The notes under the pieces are model-generated. The model worked only from the letters and a program-made list of their open reading frames with translations. It was not told the DNA's origin and did not search any database. Both the position numbers and the translations under genes were made by a program. From Aureimonas sp. AU22 (GTDB lineage Bacteria > Pseudomonadota > Alphaproteobacteria > Rhizobiales > Rhizobiaceae), in contig NZ_BBWJ01000058.1 of the NCBI RefSeq assembly GCF_001463745.1, forward strand, positions 1 to 64,000: a stretch of 64,000 nt of DNA, in the 5' to 3' direction. Numbering within the stretch: the first letter of the stretch is position 1; each line of letters starts with the position of its first letter. Shown one piece after another: positions 26,437 to 35,528 of this stretch.

Positions 26437-27981
26437 ATGACCGGAACACAGACCTCCCGCGCGCCGCTTGATGCCGTGGCGCCCCGCGTCTCCGACAGCA
26501 CGATGCGTCGTGGCGCCGACGCCGAGACCTGGCCGGAACGCAGGACGCCCATCCGGGTGCTGGTAGGGCGCGCGTTCCTGCTGGCCGCGCTCGTGGCGAT
26601 CGTCTCGACGCGCGGGGCGGTGTCCTATGTCGCCCTCAGCGGAACGCTTCTCCTGGCCGGCTCGGCGCTCTTTCTCGGCGCTCTCTCCCCTCCGAGCGAG
26701 ACGAGGGCGCTTCGCTCCTTCCGCTTCGCACTCCTGTTGGCCGGAGGGCTTGTCGCCTACGTCCTTCTTCAGTCCTGGAGCGCTCCGGGCAATCCGGTCG
26801 CCAATCCCCTGTGGAGCACCGTTGCCAGACTGGTCTCGCCGGCCGGCGGCGCGATTTCCGTCGACCCGGCCGCAACGCGCGACGCGGCCCTTCTCCTCGT
26901 CTCGCCGTTCGTGTTCTACGCCGCGGCGCTCGCCCTGTTTCCACGCGACCAGGGGGCCTTGCGCCTTCTGTCCTGGCTGGCGGCGTTCGGTGTCCTGTTC
27001 GCCCTCTTCGGCATCGCGCAGATCGCCTTCTTTCCCCGCAGACTGCTTCTGACGGACAAGACCGCCTATCTCGACAGCCTCACGGGCGTCTTCGTCAACA
27101 GAAACACGGCCGGCACGTTCCTCGGTATCGCGAGCCTGATCCTGATCACCCTGGCGGTCACGATGCTTCCCCGGCACAGGGGCGGTGGACGTCATGCCGG
27201 ATCGGTGCCGACCGGTCCGCTTGGGCCTTGGCAGGGCTCCCGGCGGCTCCCGGTCCTGGTTCTCTCCGTCGTTCTCGTCTTTGCGGCGCTTTTCCTGACG
27301 CGGTCGCGCGGCGCGGTCCTGTCCACCGCGGTCGCCTTCGTCGCGGTCCTGCCGTTCCTGATCCTGAGCGGGAGGCGGTTTTCCGCCCGCTCCGAGGCGG
27401 CGTCCGGCTCGAGATCGGGTTTTCCCTGGCGCGCCGTTATCGCCTTCGGTGCGGTGGCGCTGGCCGTCCTCGCGGTCGCCGGTCTCTTCGGTGGCTTGAC
27501 CCTTCAGCGGATGGACGCGCGCGGCTTCGACGAGGCGCGGCTGTGCCTCTATTGGTCGGCGCTCGACGCGTTCGGGCAGAATTGGCGGTTCGGCACGGGG
27601 TTCGGAACCTTCGCCTCCGTGTTTCCCATCTATCGACTTCCGGGGTGCGGGGCGCCGATGGACGTCATCCTGCGCGCCCACAACTTCTATCTCGAAGGGC
27701 TCGTCGGGCTGGGGATCGGCTTCGTTCCCGTGCTTTTCCTCGGCTACGCCCATGTCCTCGCCAATCTCGGGCGAGGCCTGCGCCATCGCCGGCGCCTGCG
27801 CGGCGTCCCGCTTCTGGCGCTCGGCGCCGTGCTCCTCGTGACCCTGCACGGCCTCGTCGACTTCTCGCTCCAGATTCCGGGCATGGCGGCCTACTTCGCC
27901 ACATACCTGGCGGCCGCGACGACGATCAGCCTTGGCCGGGGCGGAAACGGGCGCCGGCGGACGTCGGTCGCAGGACGCTGA
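26437..27981 (+). CDS. exopolysaccharide polymerase/O-antigen ligase-like protein (Wzy/ExoQ type)
   Basis: A 514-residue polytopic membrane protein with ten or more hydrophobic segments from about residue 43 to 505. A periplasmic loop near 360-420 carries the O-antigen ligase family features (DEARLCLYWSALDAFGQNW; ILRAHNFYLEGLVGLGIG, with the conserved HNxYLE). The N-terminal 40 residues are hydrophilic, so an internal start at 26503 is possible. Its position among kinase, export protein and glycosyltransferase genes points to repeat-unit polymerisation of the local exopolysaccharide. Confidence 0.85.
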   Translation: MTGTQTSRAPLDAVAPRVSDSTMRRGADAETWPERRTPIRVLVGRAFLLAALVAIVSTRGAVSYVALSGTLLLAGSALFLGALSPPSETRALRSFRFALLLAGGLVAYVLLQSWSAPGNPVANPLWSTVARLVSPAGGAISVDPAATRDAALLLVSPFVFYAAALALFPRDQGALRLLSWLAAFGVLFALFGIAQIAFFPRRLLLTDKTAYLDSLTGVFVNRNTAGTFLGIASLILITLAVTMLPRHRGGGRHAGSVPTGPLGPWQGSRRLPVLVLSVVLVFAALFLTRSRGAVLSTAVAFVAVLPFLILSGRRFSARSEAASGSRSGFPWRAVIAFGAVALAVLAVAGLFGGLTLQRMDARGFDEARLCLYWSALDAFGQNWRFGTGFGTFASVFPIYRLPGCGAPMDVILRAHNFYLEGLVGLGIGFVPVLFLGYAHVLANLGRGLRHRRRLRGVPLLALGAVLLVTLHGLVDFSLQIPGMAAYFATYLAAATTISLGRGGNGRRRTSVAGR

Positions 27982-28173
27982 TCGGTCGTGACGCCTGAAC
28001 TGCCTCGACAGGGCGGCGATCTTCACCATAGCGCCGGTCGTCCTTGGGGCCGGCGGGGGAAACCTTGATTGGTGCGCTGCAGCAAGCTAAAGCTGCGTCC
28101 TCTATACGTTGGAAGCTGATGCCGGGACCTGATCCGCGCAGCCGATCATCCCCGAAGAGTTTGAGGGCCTGCG

Positions 28174-29349
28174 ATGCCGTCCTGCGTGATCATCGTCGAG
28201 AATCTTCCCGTGCCGCTCGACCGGCGCGTGTGGCAGGAGGCCTGCGCCCTTCGTGACGCCGGCTGGACGGTCTCGGTGATCTGCCCGAAGAGCAAGCAGT
28301 TCTCGGCCGCCTTCGAGACGATCGACGACATCGAGATCTTCCGGCACGACCTGCCGCTGGAGGCCTCGGGCAAGGCCGCTTTCCTTTATGAATACGCGGC
28401 GGCGCTCTTCCACGAGATGCGCCTCCTCTTCAAGGTCAGCCGGCGCCGCGGCTTCGACGTGATCCAGGCCTGCAATCCGCCGGACCTGATCTTCCTGGTC
28501 GCCGCACCCTTCAAGCTTCTCGGCAAGCGCTTCGTCTTCGACCATCACGACGTCTGCCCTGAACTCTTCGTCGCCAAGTTCGAGCGCAAGGGCTTCTTCC
28601 ACTCGCTGCTCCTGCTTGCGGAGAAGATGACGTTCCGCACGGCCGACCTCGTGATCTCGGCGAACGAGACCTATCGCAGCCTCGCCATCTCGCGCGGCGG
28701 CAAGAAGCCCGAGGACGTGGTGACGGTCTACAGCGTGCCGGACAAGGCCCGCATCCGCCGCGTCGCCCCGAACGAGGCGCTGCGCGCGGGCGCCGCGACG
28801 GTGCTCGGCTATGTCGGCATCATCGCCGATCAGGACGGCGTCGATCACCTCGTGCGCTGCGTGCACCATCTGGTGTCGGACCACGGTCTCCGGTCCATCC
28901 GCGCGGTCGTCGTCGGCGACGGTCCGGCGCTCGAATCGGTCAAGCGGCTGGCCGTCGAACTCGGCGTCTCCGACCAGATCACCTTCACCGGCTACCTGCG
29001 CGGCGAGGAGCTCCTCTCCGCCCTGTCGACGTTCGACATCGGCATCATTCCGGACCCGGTGAACGAGTACAACGACAAGATCAGCATGAACAAGGTGTTC
29101 GAGTATTCGGCGCTCGGCATCCCGTCCGTTTCCTACGACCTGACCGAGACGCGTCGCCTGCTCGGCGATGCGGGACGCTACGCCGGGGATGCGACGCCCG
29201 CGGGCCTTGCCACCGCCGCCCGTCCCCTGGTCGAGGATCTCGAGCTGCGCCATGCCGCCGGCATGCGCGCCAAGGCCCTGGCCGACGCCCAGTTCGACTG
29301 GGACCGCGAGGCCGAGCGCTACGTCTCGGCGTTCAGCCGTTTCATCTGA
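28174..29349 (+). CDS. glycosyltransferase family 4 protein
   Basis: A 391-residue GT-B-fold glycosyltransferase that transfers a sugar from a nucleotide donor to a growing lipid-linked glycan at the cytoplasmic membrane face. The N-terminal acceptor domain has VENLPVPLDRRVWQEACALR and FVFDHHDVCPELF. The C-terminal donor domain has LGYVGIIADQDGVD, VVVGDGPALESVK and the family E-x7-E region (NKVFEYSALGIPSVSYDLTE). GAGGG precedes the ATG. It is the only glycosyltransferase in the region, so the rest of the assembly line must lie elsewhere. Confidence 0.92.
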   Translation: MPSCVIIVENLPVPLDRRVWQEACALRDAGWTVSVICPKSKQFSAAFETIDDIEIFRHDLPLEASGKAAFLYEYAAALFHEMRLLFKVSRRRGFDVIQACNPPDLIFLVAAPFKLLGKRFVFDHHDVCPELFVAKFERKGFFHSLLLLAEKMTFRTADLVISANETYRSLAISRGGKKPEDVVTVYSVPDKARIRRVAPNEALRAGAATVLGYVGIIADQDGVDHLVRCVHHLVSDHGLRSIRAVVVGDGPALESVKRLAVELGVSDQITFTGYLRGEELLSALSTFDIGIIPDPVNEYNDKISMNKVFEYSALGIPSVSYDLTETRRLLGDAGRYAGDATPAGLATAARPLVEDLELRHAAGMRAKALADAQFDWDREAERYVSAFSRFI

Positions 29350-29407
29350 GAAGACGGTGCCCGCGGGCAGCCCGCGGCATCCCCTTCCAACGAAGACTCA
29401 TGCCGAG

Positions 29408-29437
29408 GAAACGGCCGCGCAGTCCGGCGGCCGTTTC
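29408..29437. terminator. bidirectional terminator between glycosyltransferase and acyltransferase
   Basis: A perfect stem of about ten bases, AAACGGCCGC/GCGGCCGTTT with an eight-base loop, lies between the two converging genes. The flanking A and T bases allow it to end transcription in both directions. Confidence 0.7.
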
Positions 29438-29449
29438 TCCGATCGCGCT

Positions 29450-29974
29450 TCAGGCCGTTGCCGCCTTCTTCCGATCGAGGGCGGACCGTAGGCGGCCGTA
29501 AGGGCCGACCTCGATCTCCGAACGGATGATCCTCGCCGGATTGCCGGCCACCATGCTGCGTGCCGGCACGTCCTTGGTGACCACGCTGCCGGCTCCGACG
29601 ATGCATTCGTCGCCCACCGTGATGCCGGGCATGATGATGCTCTTCGCGCCGATGAAGCATCGGCGGCCAATGTACGTGTCGACCCATATCAGTCGCGTCG
29701 TGTCGTGGCACAGGATGGTCGCGTCGAAGGCAATATAGGTTTCGGCTCCGACATGAACTCCTCGCGGAAATGTCTTGTCGAAGCGCGTGCTCAGCGAGAA
29801 TTCCACGGTCGGGTGGATGTCCATTCCCCAGACGCGGTTGAACCAGAACCTTTTGGCATCGACGAGCCGACGACGAAGTCCCAGAAATTTGTTCAACGAT
29901 GCCATCGCAACGGGACCTTTCAGAAGCGCCGGGATGCCGTTCGGTAGGCGATTTCTCTGCATGCTGCAATGCAT
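29450..29974 (-). CDS. left-handed beta-helix acyltransferase (WcaF/hexapeptide repeat type)
   Basis: A 174-residue hexapeptide-repeat acyltransferase, probably acetylating a sugar of the exopolysaccharide. Imperfect hexapeptide turns run from about residue 70 to 150 (VHVGAETYIAFDATILCHD; YIGRRCFIGAKSIIMPGI; CIVGAGSVVTKDVPARSMVAGNPARII), the last being the usual C-terminal signature. Several ATG codons are possible (29974, 29962 or the one at 29905 beginning MASLNKF); the longest is given. It converges with the glycosyltransferase gene. Confidence 0.85.
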   Translation of the reverse strand: MHCSMQRNRLPNGIPALLKGPVAMASLNKFLGLRRRLVDAKRFWFNRVWGMDIHPTVEFSLSTRFDKTFPRGVHVGAETYIAFDATILCHDTTRLIWVDTYIGRRCFIGAKSIIMPGITVGDECIVGAGSVVTKDVPARSMVAGNPARIIRSEIEVGPYGRLRSALDRKKAATA

Positions 29975-30364
29975 ATAGGCGCGGCGGCACCGCTCCCGGC
30001 CCGGGTTTCGCAGGATGCGGCCGTGTGGCGAGATCGCTCGACGCCTCGTGGTGAGGCTGCAATCTAGAGCGTGGGGATTGAGGGATGCCCACGGATGGAG
30101 TTGGTGCGCGCCCCAGGGGCGCCCGCTGCGAGGCGCGGCGTGGATACGCGCAATCTGCCAAAAATTCTAAATAAATATACTTCAAAATAGAATGCAAATT
30201 TGCTTGAGACGCCTAACTATTTGCGAGGCGTCGACTTTTTGTCAGTATAAATCGAATAAAAAGCCGCCTTGCAACACAACAGTGGTTCAAGCCGTCGCTG
30301 TTACCGTCCTCCCATACGCCGCGATGACCCATGATCAAGGGCGGCACCGGGAACGGAAGCGACC
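29975..30364. promoter_or_regulatory. AT-rich regulatory region upstream of the large RTX/beta-helix gene
   Basis: A 390-base gap whose right half (about 30160-30290) is strikingly AT-rich compared with its surroundings. It holds a perfect palindrome GCAAATTTGC at 30194-30203 and a seven-base hairpin GACGCCT/AGGCGTC at 30208-30232 followed by GACTTTTT. A possible -10 box, TATAAA, is near 30246. No gene is seen. The arrangement suggests a regulated promoter, possibly with a short attenuated leader. Confidence 0.5.
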
Positions 30365-33300
30365 ATGACCCAGACCATCCAGCTGGCAGCCGGCGCCACG
30401 CAAGCCGACATCCAGTCCGCCCTGAACGCGCTCAAGCTCTCGGGCGGCACGCTCGTCCTGCCCAAGGACGCCACGATCCAGGTCGGCAAGGCGTTCACCC
30501 TGACGCTGACCGACAAGAACGTGGCGATCGACCTCAACGGAGCGACGCTCAAGGGCACGCCGGGCAACACCATCTTCTATGTCGACGGCAAGGAAGGCGG
30601 ACTGACAGCCACCAGTTCCCTGGGCGTCGATGCCGGCGGCAATGCCACGATCACCTATTCCAAGATCCCGAGCGACATCAAGATCGGGAGCTGGATCAAG
30701 GTCGTGTCCGACGACGCGCTGCCCGGCGACCATATCGACGCGGCCGACAAGGGCATGCCGACGCGTCTCGGCCAGGCCATGCAGGTCGTCTCCATCGATG
30801 GCGACAAGGTCACGCTCGCCGGTTCGATGCTCGAACAGGATCTCTACAAGACCAACGTGCGCACGATGACCTTCTCGGAAGGGGAGTTCTCGCTGAAGAA
30901 TGGAACGCTGAAGGGCGGTCAGGGGGACTTCACGACCGCCACGAGCTCGGCCGATCTCATTCAGCTGCGCAGCCTCGTGAACGCCAAGGTCAGCGACATC
31001 ATCGCGCAGGACGGCGGAACGGCGGTGAAGACCGTCAACAACGTCAATGCGGAGATCACCAACGTCAACGCCAAGAACGTCTATGCCGGTCTCTACTCCG
31101 GCATGTCCTACAACACCCAGGCCAACGGCCTGTTCGTCGAGCATGCCGACCACGGCGTGATGGTGCACGGGATCGGAACGGCCGCCAACGACACGAGCGC
31201 GTCGCGCTACGGCGCCAATATCGGCCTCCAGGTCGTCAACGCGGTCGTCTACGACGCCGCGCGATCGGCCTACGACACCCATTCGGAATCCCGCTCGACC
31301 CTCTACGAGGACGTGCTGGCCTTCGATTCCCGCATGCTCGCCAGCGTGCGCGGCATCGGCAACACGGTGAAGGACAGTGCCGGTGCCGGCACCCAGTACG
31401 GTTTGCAGATCTTCGAATACGGCGTCGGCGATGGCCGCAACACGCTGATCGAGAACGTCACGCTGCGCGAGATCAAGAACTACGGCGTCATGATCTCCGG
31501 CAAGATCCAGGACAACAGGATCGTCGACAGCACCTTCGAGAGCCTCGGCAAGGGCTACAAGATCGCGCCGACCGCGATCTCGATGGCGACCACGAAGATC
31601 GTCGAAAGCATTCTGGGTGTCGACGACATCCTCATCGGCACGGTCCGGGACGACAAGCTGCTCGGCGGTCTCGGCAAGGACGTGATCGATGGCGGTGACG
31701 GGAACGACTACATCTGGGGCGGGGCCGGCGCCGACATCCTGACGGGCGGAGCCGGGCGCGACCGCTTCGCCTACAACGCCCTCTCGGAAGGGGGCGACCA
31801 CATCACGGACTTCCAGGCCGGCGCGAACGGCGACCTGATCGACGTCTCGGCGCTCGGTGCCCGGCTCGGCTGGGGCTTTGCCAACCCGATCGCGGCGGGC
31901 CATCTGCGCGCGGTCGCCTCGGGGAGCGATACGCGGGTCGAGGCCAAGGGTGCGGACGGCTCCTGGACCCTGCTTGCGACGCTCGACAAGGTGAAGGCGA
32001 CGCAGTTCACGGCCGCCAACGTCCAGTGGCTTCTGTCGGACGTTGACGGCAAGGCGGGCGCGGCCTCCGCCCCCGTTCAGGTCGGCGGCCAGCCGGTGCA
32101 GACGACGCCCGACAAGCCGGCTGTGACCCAGCCGGAGCAGCCTGCGACGGTCGCGCCCGGGACGCCCTCCGCGACGCTGCCGGATAAGCCCCCGGTGATC
32201 GCGCCCGAGAAGCCGGCGGAAGCGCCGGCCCTCGTGTCCTACACGTTCGAGAAGTCCGACGGCACGGTGCGGGCCGGCGAGACGGTGACGATCGCAGTGA
32301 AGTTCAGCGAGGCGGTCCGCGTCGTCGGCGATGGGCTCGGCATCGAGCTGAACAACGGGGCGATCGCCCGCTATGCCTTCGGGAACGGACGCGACACGTT
32401 CTACTTCACCTATAAGGTCGAGGCCGGCCAGGACCATGCCGATCTCGGCGTCACCAAGCTCGTCAGCGAGGGCGTCGGCGTGCGTTCGGCGGTGACGGGC
32501 CTTGCCCTCGTCCCCGGCACCGCGCCGGCCCTGGCGAGTGACAAGCTGGTCGTCGATACGATCGCGCCGACCACGAAGAATTTCACCCTCTCCTACGACG
32601 ACAACGGCGTCGTCGGCGACGGCATCACCAACGTCAGGACCGTGATGCTCTCGGGCACGGCCGATGCCGGCTCGCGCATCCAGGTTCTCGACGGCGAGCG
32701 CAGTCTGGGCTCTGTCGTGGCGGGTGCGGACGGAACCTGGACGTTCGGCGCCCGATCGCTGGCGGACGGCCGCCACGACTTCAGCGCCATCGAGACGGAT
32801 GTGGCCGGCAACAAGGGCACCGTTTCGCAGACCGCATCGGTCACGATCAGCACGCAGGCTCCCACACGCCCCACGATGGACGGCGCCTTCACCAAGTCGG
32901 CGACCATGCTGAACGAGGCCTCGGTGAGCGGCAAGACCACGGCCTTCGCCAGCGTCGCGGTGCACGACAACGGCGCGGTGATCGGCACGACGCAGGCCGA
33001 CGCCGACGGACACTGGAGCTACCTCGCCAAGGATCTGGCGGTGGGCAACCATCGCTTCACGGCGCAGGCCAGCGATCTCGCCGGCAACGTCAGCGGCATG
33101 TCGCAGCTGCGCGACATCGTGGTCGATCAGACCGCGCCGGACATGGTCCTGACGCGCATGGCGGTGACCGGCGGCGAGGGCGGCGTGCAGTTCCGCGGGA
33201 CCGTCGGCGAAACCCCGTCGGAAGTGCTCGTCTACGACAACGGCAAGCTCGAGGCCACGCTGAACACGACCTATGCGAAATGGCTGGTGGACCTCGTTGC

Positions 33301-33700
33301 CGATCCCGACAAGGCCCACACCTTCACCTTCGCGGCGAAGGACCTGGCCGGCAATCTCGGGACGATGGACGGGGCGGCGCTCCTCGGGAGCCGGGGCAAC
33401 GACGTCCTGCGCTCCACCGCCCATGACGACGTCTTCACCGGCAACGGCGGCACCGACACGTTCGTCTTCGCACCGGGGTCGGGACACGACGTCATCAACG
33501 ACTTCAAGGGCGGCGCCCTGTCCAAGGGCGGCGACATCCTGCAGTTCGAGGGCGGCCTGTTCTCGAGCTTCGCCGACATGATGGCGGACGCGCGGCAGGT
33601 GGATGGAAACGTGGTGATCACCCTTGGCGATCACGCCGACCTGACGCTCAACCGCATGACGCTGGCGAACCTGACGCACGAGAACGTGCTCTTCGCCTGA
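30365..33700 (+). CDS. large secreted beta-helix protein with RTX and Ig-like domains
   Basis: A 1111-residue type I-secreted protein without a Sec signal. Residues 1-420 look like a right-handed parallel beta-helix of the pectate-lyase/epimerase/tailspike kind (repeated short strands with Asn and Gly turns). Residues about 425-468 are RTX repeats (GGLGKDVIDGGDGNDYIWGG, GGAGADILTGGAGRDRF). A Pro/Lys/Glu-rich linker at 568-625 joins to three or four bacterial Ig-like repeats at 625-1005 (ADGTWTFG, ADGHWSYL). A second RTX-like block ends the protein (GSRGNDVLRS, GNGGTDTFVFAPGSGHDVINDF). The first domain probably cleaves, epimerises or binds a polysaccharide; catalytic residues cannot be assigned from sequence alone. 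Confidence 0.88.
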   Translation: MTQTIQLAAGATQADIQSALNALKLSGGTLVLPKDATIQVGKAFTLTLTDKNVAIDLNGATLKGTPGNTIFYVDGKEGGLTATSSLGVDAGGNATITYSKIPSDIKIGSWIKVVSDDALPGDHIDAADKGMPTRLGQAMQVVSIDGDKVTLAGSMLEQDLYKTNVRTMTFSEGEFSLKNGTLKGGQGDFTTATSSADLIQLRSLVNAKVSDIIAQDGGTAVKTVNNVNAEITNVNAKNVYAGLYSGMSYNTQANGLFVEHADHGVMVHGIGTAANDTSASRYGANIGLQVVNAVVYDAARSAYDTHSESRSTLYEDVLAFDSRMLASVRGIGNTVKDSAGAGTQYGLQIFEYGVGDGRNTLIENVTLREIKNYGVMISGKIQDNRIVDSTFESLGKGYKIAPTAISMATTKIVESILGVDDILIGTVRDDKLLGGLGKDVIDGGDGNDYIWGGAGADILTGGAGRDRFAYNALSEGGDHITDFQAGANGDLIDVSALGARLGWGFANPIAAGHLRAVASGSDTRVEAKGADGSWTLLATLDKVKATQFTAANVQWLLSDVDGKAGAASAPVQVGGQPVQTTPDKPAVTQPEQPATVAPGTPSATLPDKPPVIAPEKPAEAPALVSYTFEKSDGTVRAGETVTIAVKFSEAVRVVGDGLGIELNNGAIARYAFGNGRDTFYFTYKVEAGQDHADLGVTKLVSEGVGVRSAVTGLALVPGTAPALASDKLVVDTIAPTTKNFTLSYDDNGVVGDGITNVRTVMLSGTADAGSRIQVLDGERSLGSVVAGADGTWTFGARSLADGRHDFSAIETDVAGNKGTVSQTASVTISTQAPTRPTMDGAFTKSATMLNEASVSGKTTAFASVAVHDNGAVIGTTQADADGHWSYLAKDLAVGNHRFTAQASDLAGNVSGMSQLRDIVVDQTAPDMVLTRMAVTGGEGGVQFRGTVGETPSEVLVYDNGKLEATLNTTYAKWLVDLVADPDKAHTFTFAAKDLAGNLGTMDGAALLGSRGNDVLRSTAHDDVFTGNGGTDTFVFAPGSGHDVINDFKGGALSKGGDILQFEGGLFSSFADMMADARQVDGNVVITLGDHADLTLNRMTLANLTHENVLFA

Positions 33701-33714
33701 CGAGCCGCGGCCCG

Positions 33715-33732
33715 TCGCCCCACGCGGGGCGA
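33715..33732. terminator. hairpin between converging genes
   Basis: TCGCCCC-ACGC-GGGGCGA, a perfect seven-base stem, lies in the 41-base gap between the RTX/beta-helix gene and the deacetylase gene. It lacks a T-run and may act as a two-way terminator. Confidence 0.45.
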
Positions 33733-33741
33733 TGGGGCGCG

Positions 33742-35331
33742 TCAGTCGGGAAAGCCCGATCCATGGTCCGCGGCGATCAGTTGGGGAACCGTGACCACAT
33801 CGACCAGGCCGGCGTCGCGCTGGCGCGCCAGCCACCTGAGGAACGGCACGAACGCCTCGTCCACCGTTCGGTGGAAGTAGAGGCAGGCGACGGCGCCGCG
33901 AAGGATGGCAAGGTTCACGTTCTTCCGCATCTCGTCCGCGCTCAAGCGGGACGTCGAGCAACCGGGAAACTGCAGCCAGCCGTCGTCGAAGCCGAACCGC
34001 GTCGCGTAGGTTCCGGCAAGCGTCGTGCGGGCGAACTTGAACCCCGCCGCCTTCAGCGCCGCCGGCAGGCGGCCCTTGAAGTACGGGCCGGGTTCCCGGT
34101 CCTCGTAGAAGCCGTTGGGGTAGCAGATCGCGTCCCGGCCATCGCCGCCGGGGCCGTCGACGAGACGGTTCTTCTCCAGCCAGGCCCGGCCCGCTGCGAG
34201 TTCGGCGACGTTGTCAGCCGGGCGGCGGCGGGCAAAGCCGTTGCTGCTCGCGTTCATGGCGTTGTCGTCCGCGGTCCCGTCGAGGCAGACGGCATGGCCG
34301 CGCGCGTGGAGGTCCTGCAGCATGGCGACGGACATGCGACCGCGCGTCGGGATCGTGCCGTCCACGACCTGCCAGGGAACGAAGAACGACAGTCTCATGT
34401 CCACGGCCTCGGCCTGGCGGGCGGTCTTGCCGTGCTGCGTTTCGAAGCCGTCGTCGCAGGTGAGCAGCACCTTGGCGCGGCCCTGCGAACAGGCGAGCGT
34501 GCGCAGATGCCGCCGAACCGTCCGGAAGTTCGACGTCTTGAAGGACGCGGCGGTCGACAGGTTGAGGGCGACCGGCCTCCTCATGGCCGCAAGCGCGGGA
34601 GCCTCGCTGACATGGCGGGCACTGTTGTGCACCCCGAGCGATCCGTCGTCCGAAGGGCCCGAGCGGATGCCGCCGCCGATCGCGATCGAAAAGTCCGTGC
34701 CGGTCGAGAACAGGTTCGTCGGACCGCTCGACTGGTTCAACGCCGGATCGCTGCCGCGATCCTGCAGGATCGTCACCACGCCCCATTCGGACGGTGCGTG
34801 CACGCCGATCGCCTTGTGGGCGCGCCCCGGGCCGCCGGTCTCCGTGACGACGAGCTTGCCGCCCGCCAGCGACAGGGCGGCGCGTCCCGCGACCGTCCAG
34901 CCGGCGGTCGTCTCGAAATTCTCCAGAGGCAGGATGGTCACCGGCACGGGGTTCCAGGCGGCCGCGACCCTAGGCTTGCCGCCGTCGATGCCGCTCATCA
35001 CGAGGCGGAAGCCGACGTCCTCGGGCGTGGCGACATAGGTCCGGCCGGTCGCTCCCGCGATCTGCGTGCGCGCTCGCGGCATTGCCAGCGTCTCACGATG
35101 CCATTGCGGGATGTCCCAGTCCGGTCCGGTATAGGTCTGCCCGGCCGAGCCGTCCGTGGTCTTCGCCACGAGCCCGAAGAGCAGGGACGGCGCGTGTCCA
35201 GTTTCCGCCGTCGAAGCGCGGCCCGCGCCGCTCGTGAACGGGACGGCGATCGAGCCCGCCACCGTCGCGCCGAGGCCGACCAACACTGCTCTTCGATCGC
35301 GATCCAGCGTCCTGCTCCTGCTCGTCGGCAC
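33742..35331 (-). CDS. Tat-exported polysaccharide deacetylase-fold protein
   Basis: A 529-residue protein with a twin-arginine signal (DRRAVLVGLGATVAGS, residues 13-28). A sandwich-like N-terminal domain of about 250 residues precedes a NodB-like deacetylase domain. Motif 1 is KVLLTCDDGFETQHG, with the expected paired aspartates. A YPNGFY segment stands in for motif 3, and LYFHRTVDEAF lies near the end. The usual second motif (H-S/T-x3-H, which binds the metal) is not evident: the matching place reads GHAVCLDGTADD. It may be a divergent or inactive deacetylase. It lies beside the polysaccharide lyase-like gene on the same strand. Confidence 0.75.
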   Translation of the reverse strand: MPTSRSRTLDRDRRAVLVGLGATVAGSIAVPFTSGAGRASTAETGHAPSLLFGLVAKTTDGSAGQTYTGPDWDIPQWHRETLAMPRARTQIAGATGRTYVATPEDVGFRLVMSGIDGGKPRVAAAWNPVPVTILPLENFETTAGWTVAGRAALSLAGGKLVVTETGGPGRAHKAIGVHAPSEWGVVTILQDRGSDPALNQSSGPTNLFSTGTDFSIAIGGGIRSGPSDDGSLGVHNSARHVSEAPALAAMRRPVALNLSTAASFKTSNFRTVRRHLRTLACSQGRAKVLLTCDDGFETQHGKTARQAEAVDMRLSFFVPWQVVDGTIPTRGRMSVAMLQDLHARGHAVCLDGTADDNAMNASSNGFARRRPADNVAELAAGRAWLEKNRLVDGPGGDGRDAICYPNGFYEDREPGPYFKGRLPAALKAAGFKFARTTLAGTYATRFGFDDGWLQFPGCSTSRLSADEMRKNVNLAILRGAVACLYFHRTVDEAFVPFLRWLARQRDAGLVDVVTVPQLIAADHGSGFPD

Positions 35332-35528
35332 GACGATCCCTTCACCGCACCGAGCGCGGGCTCGGGGACGGCTTCTATCGACCCTGCCGCGCGGATGCCA
35401 CCGCCATCGGCAGGCCGGCTGCGGACGTCGTCGCGCAGTCGCCCCGAACTCGGTCGACGGCCCGTCGCATCGCCGCCCGCGGCGAGCCTGCGATCATCGG
35501 AACGACCGTCGCCGCAAGAGCGTCGGAC

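Noticed and set aside
26308-28029. A 573-codon leftward frame across the Wzy-like gene
   Set aside because: Very Arg/Gly/Glu-rich product without recognisable domains; it is the shadow of a polytopic membrane protein gene.
30335-33961. A 1208-codon open frame antisense to the RTX/beta-helix gene
   Set aside because: It is the mirror of a high-G+C gene with strong third-position bias. The product is an improbable His/Arg/Asp/Val-rich mix with no domain, while the sense frame has clear RTX and Ig-like repeats.
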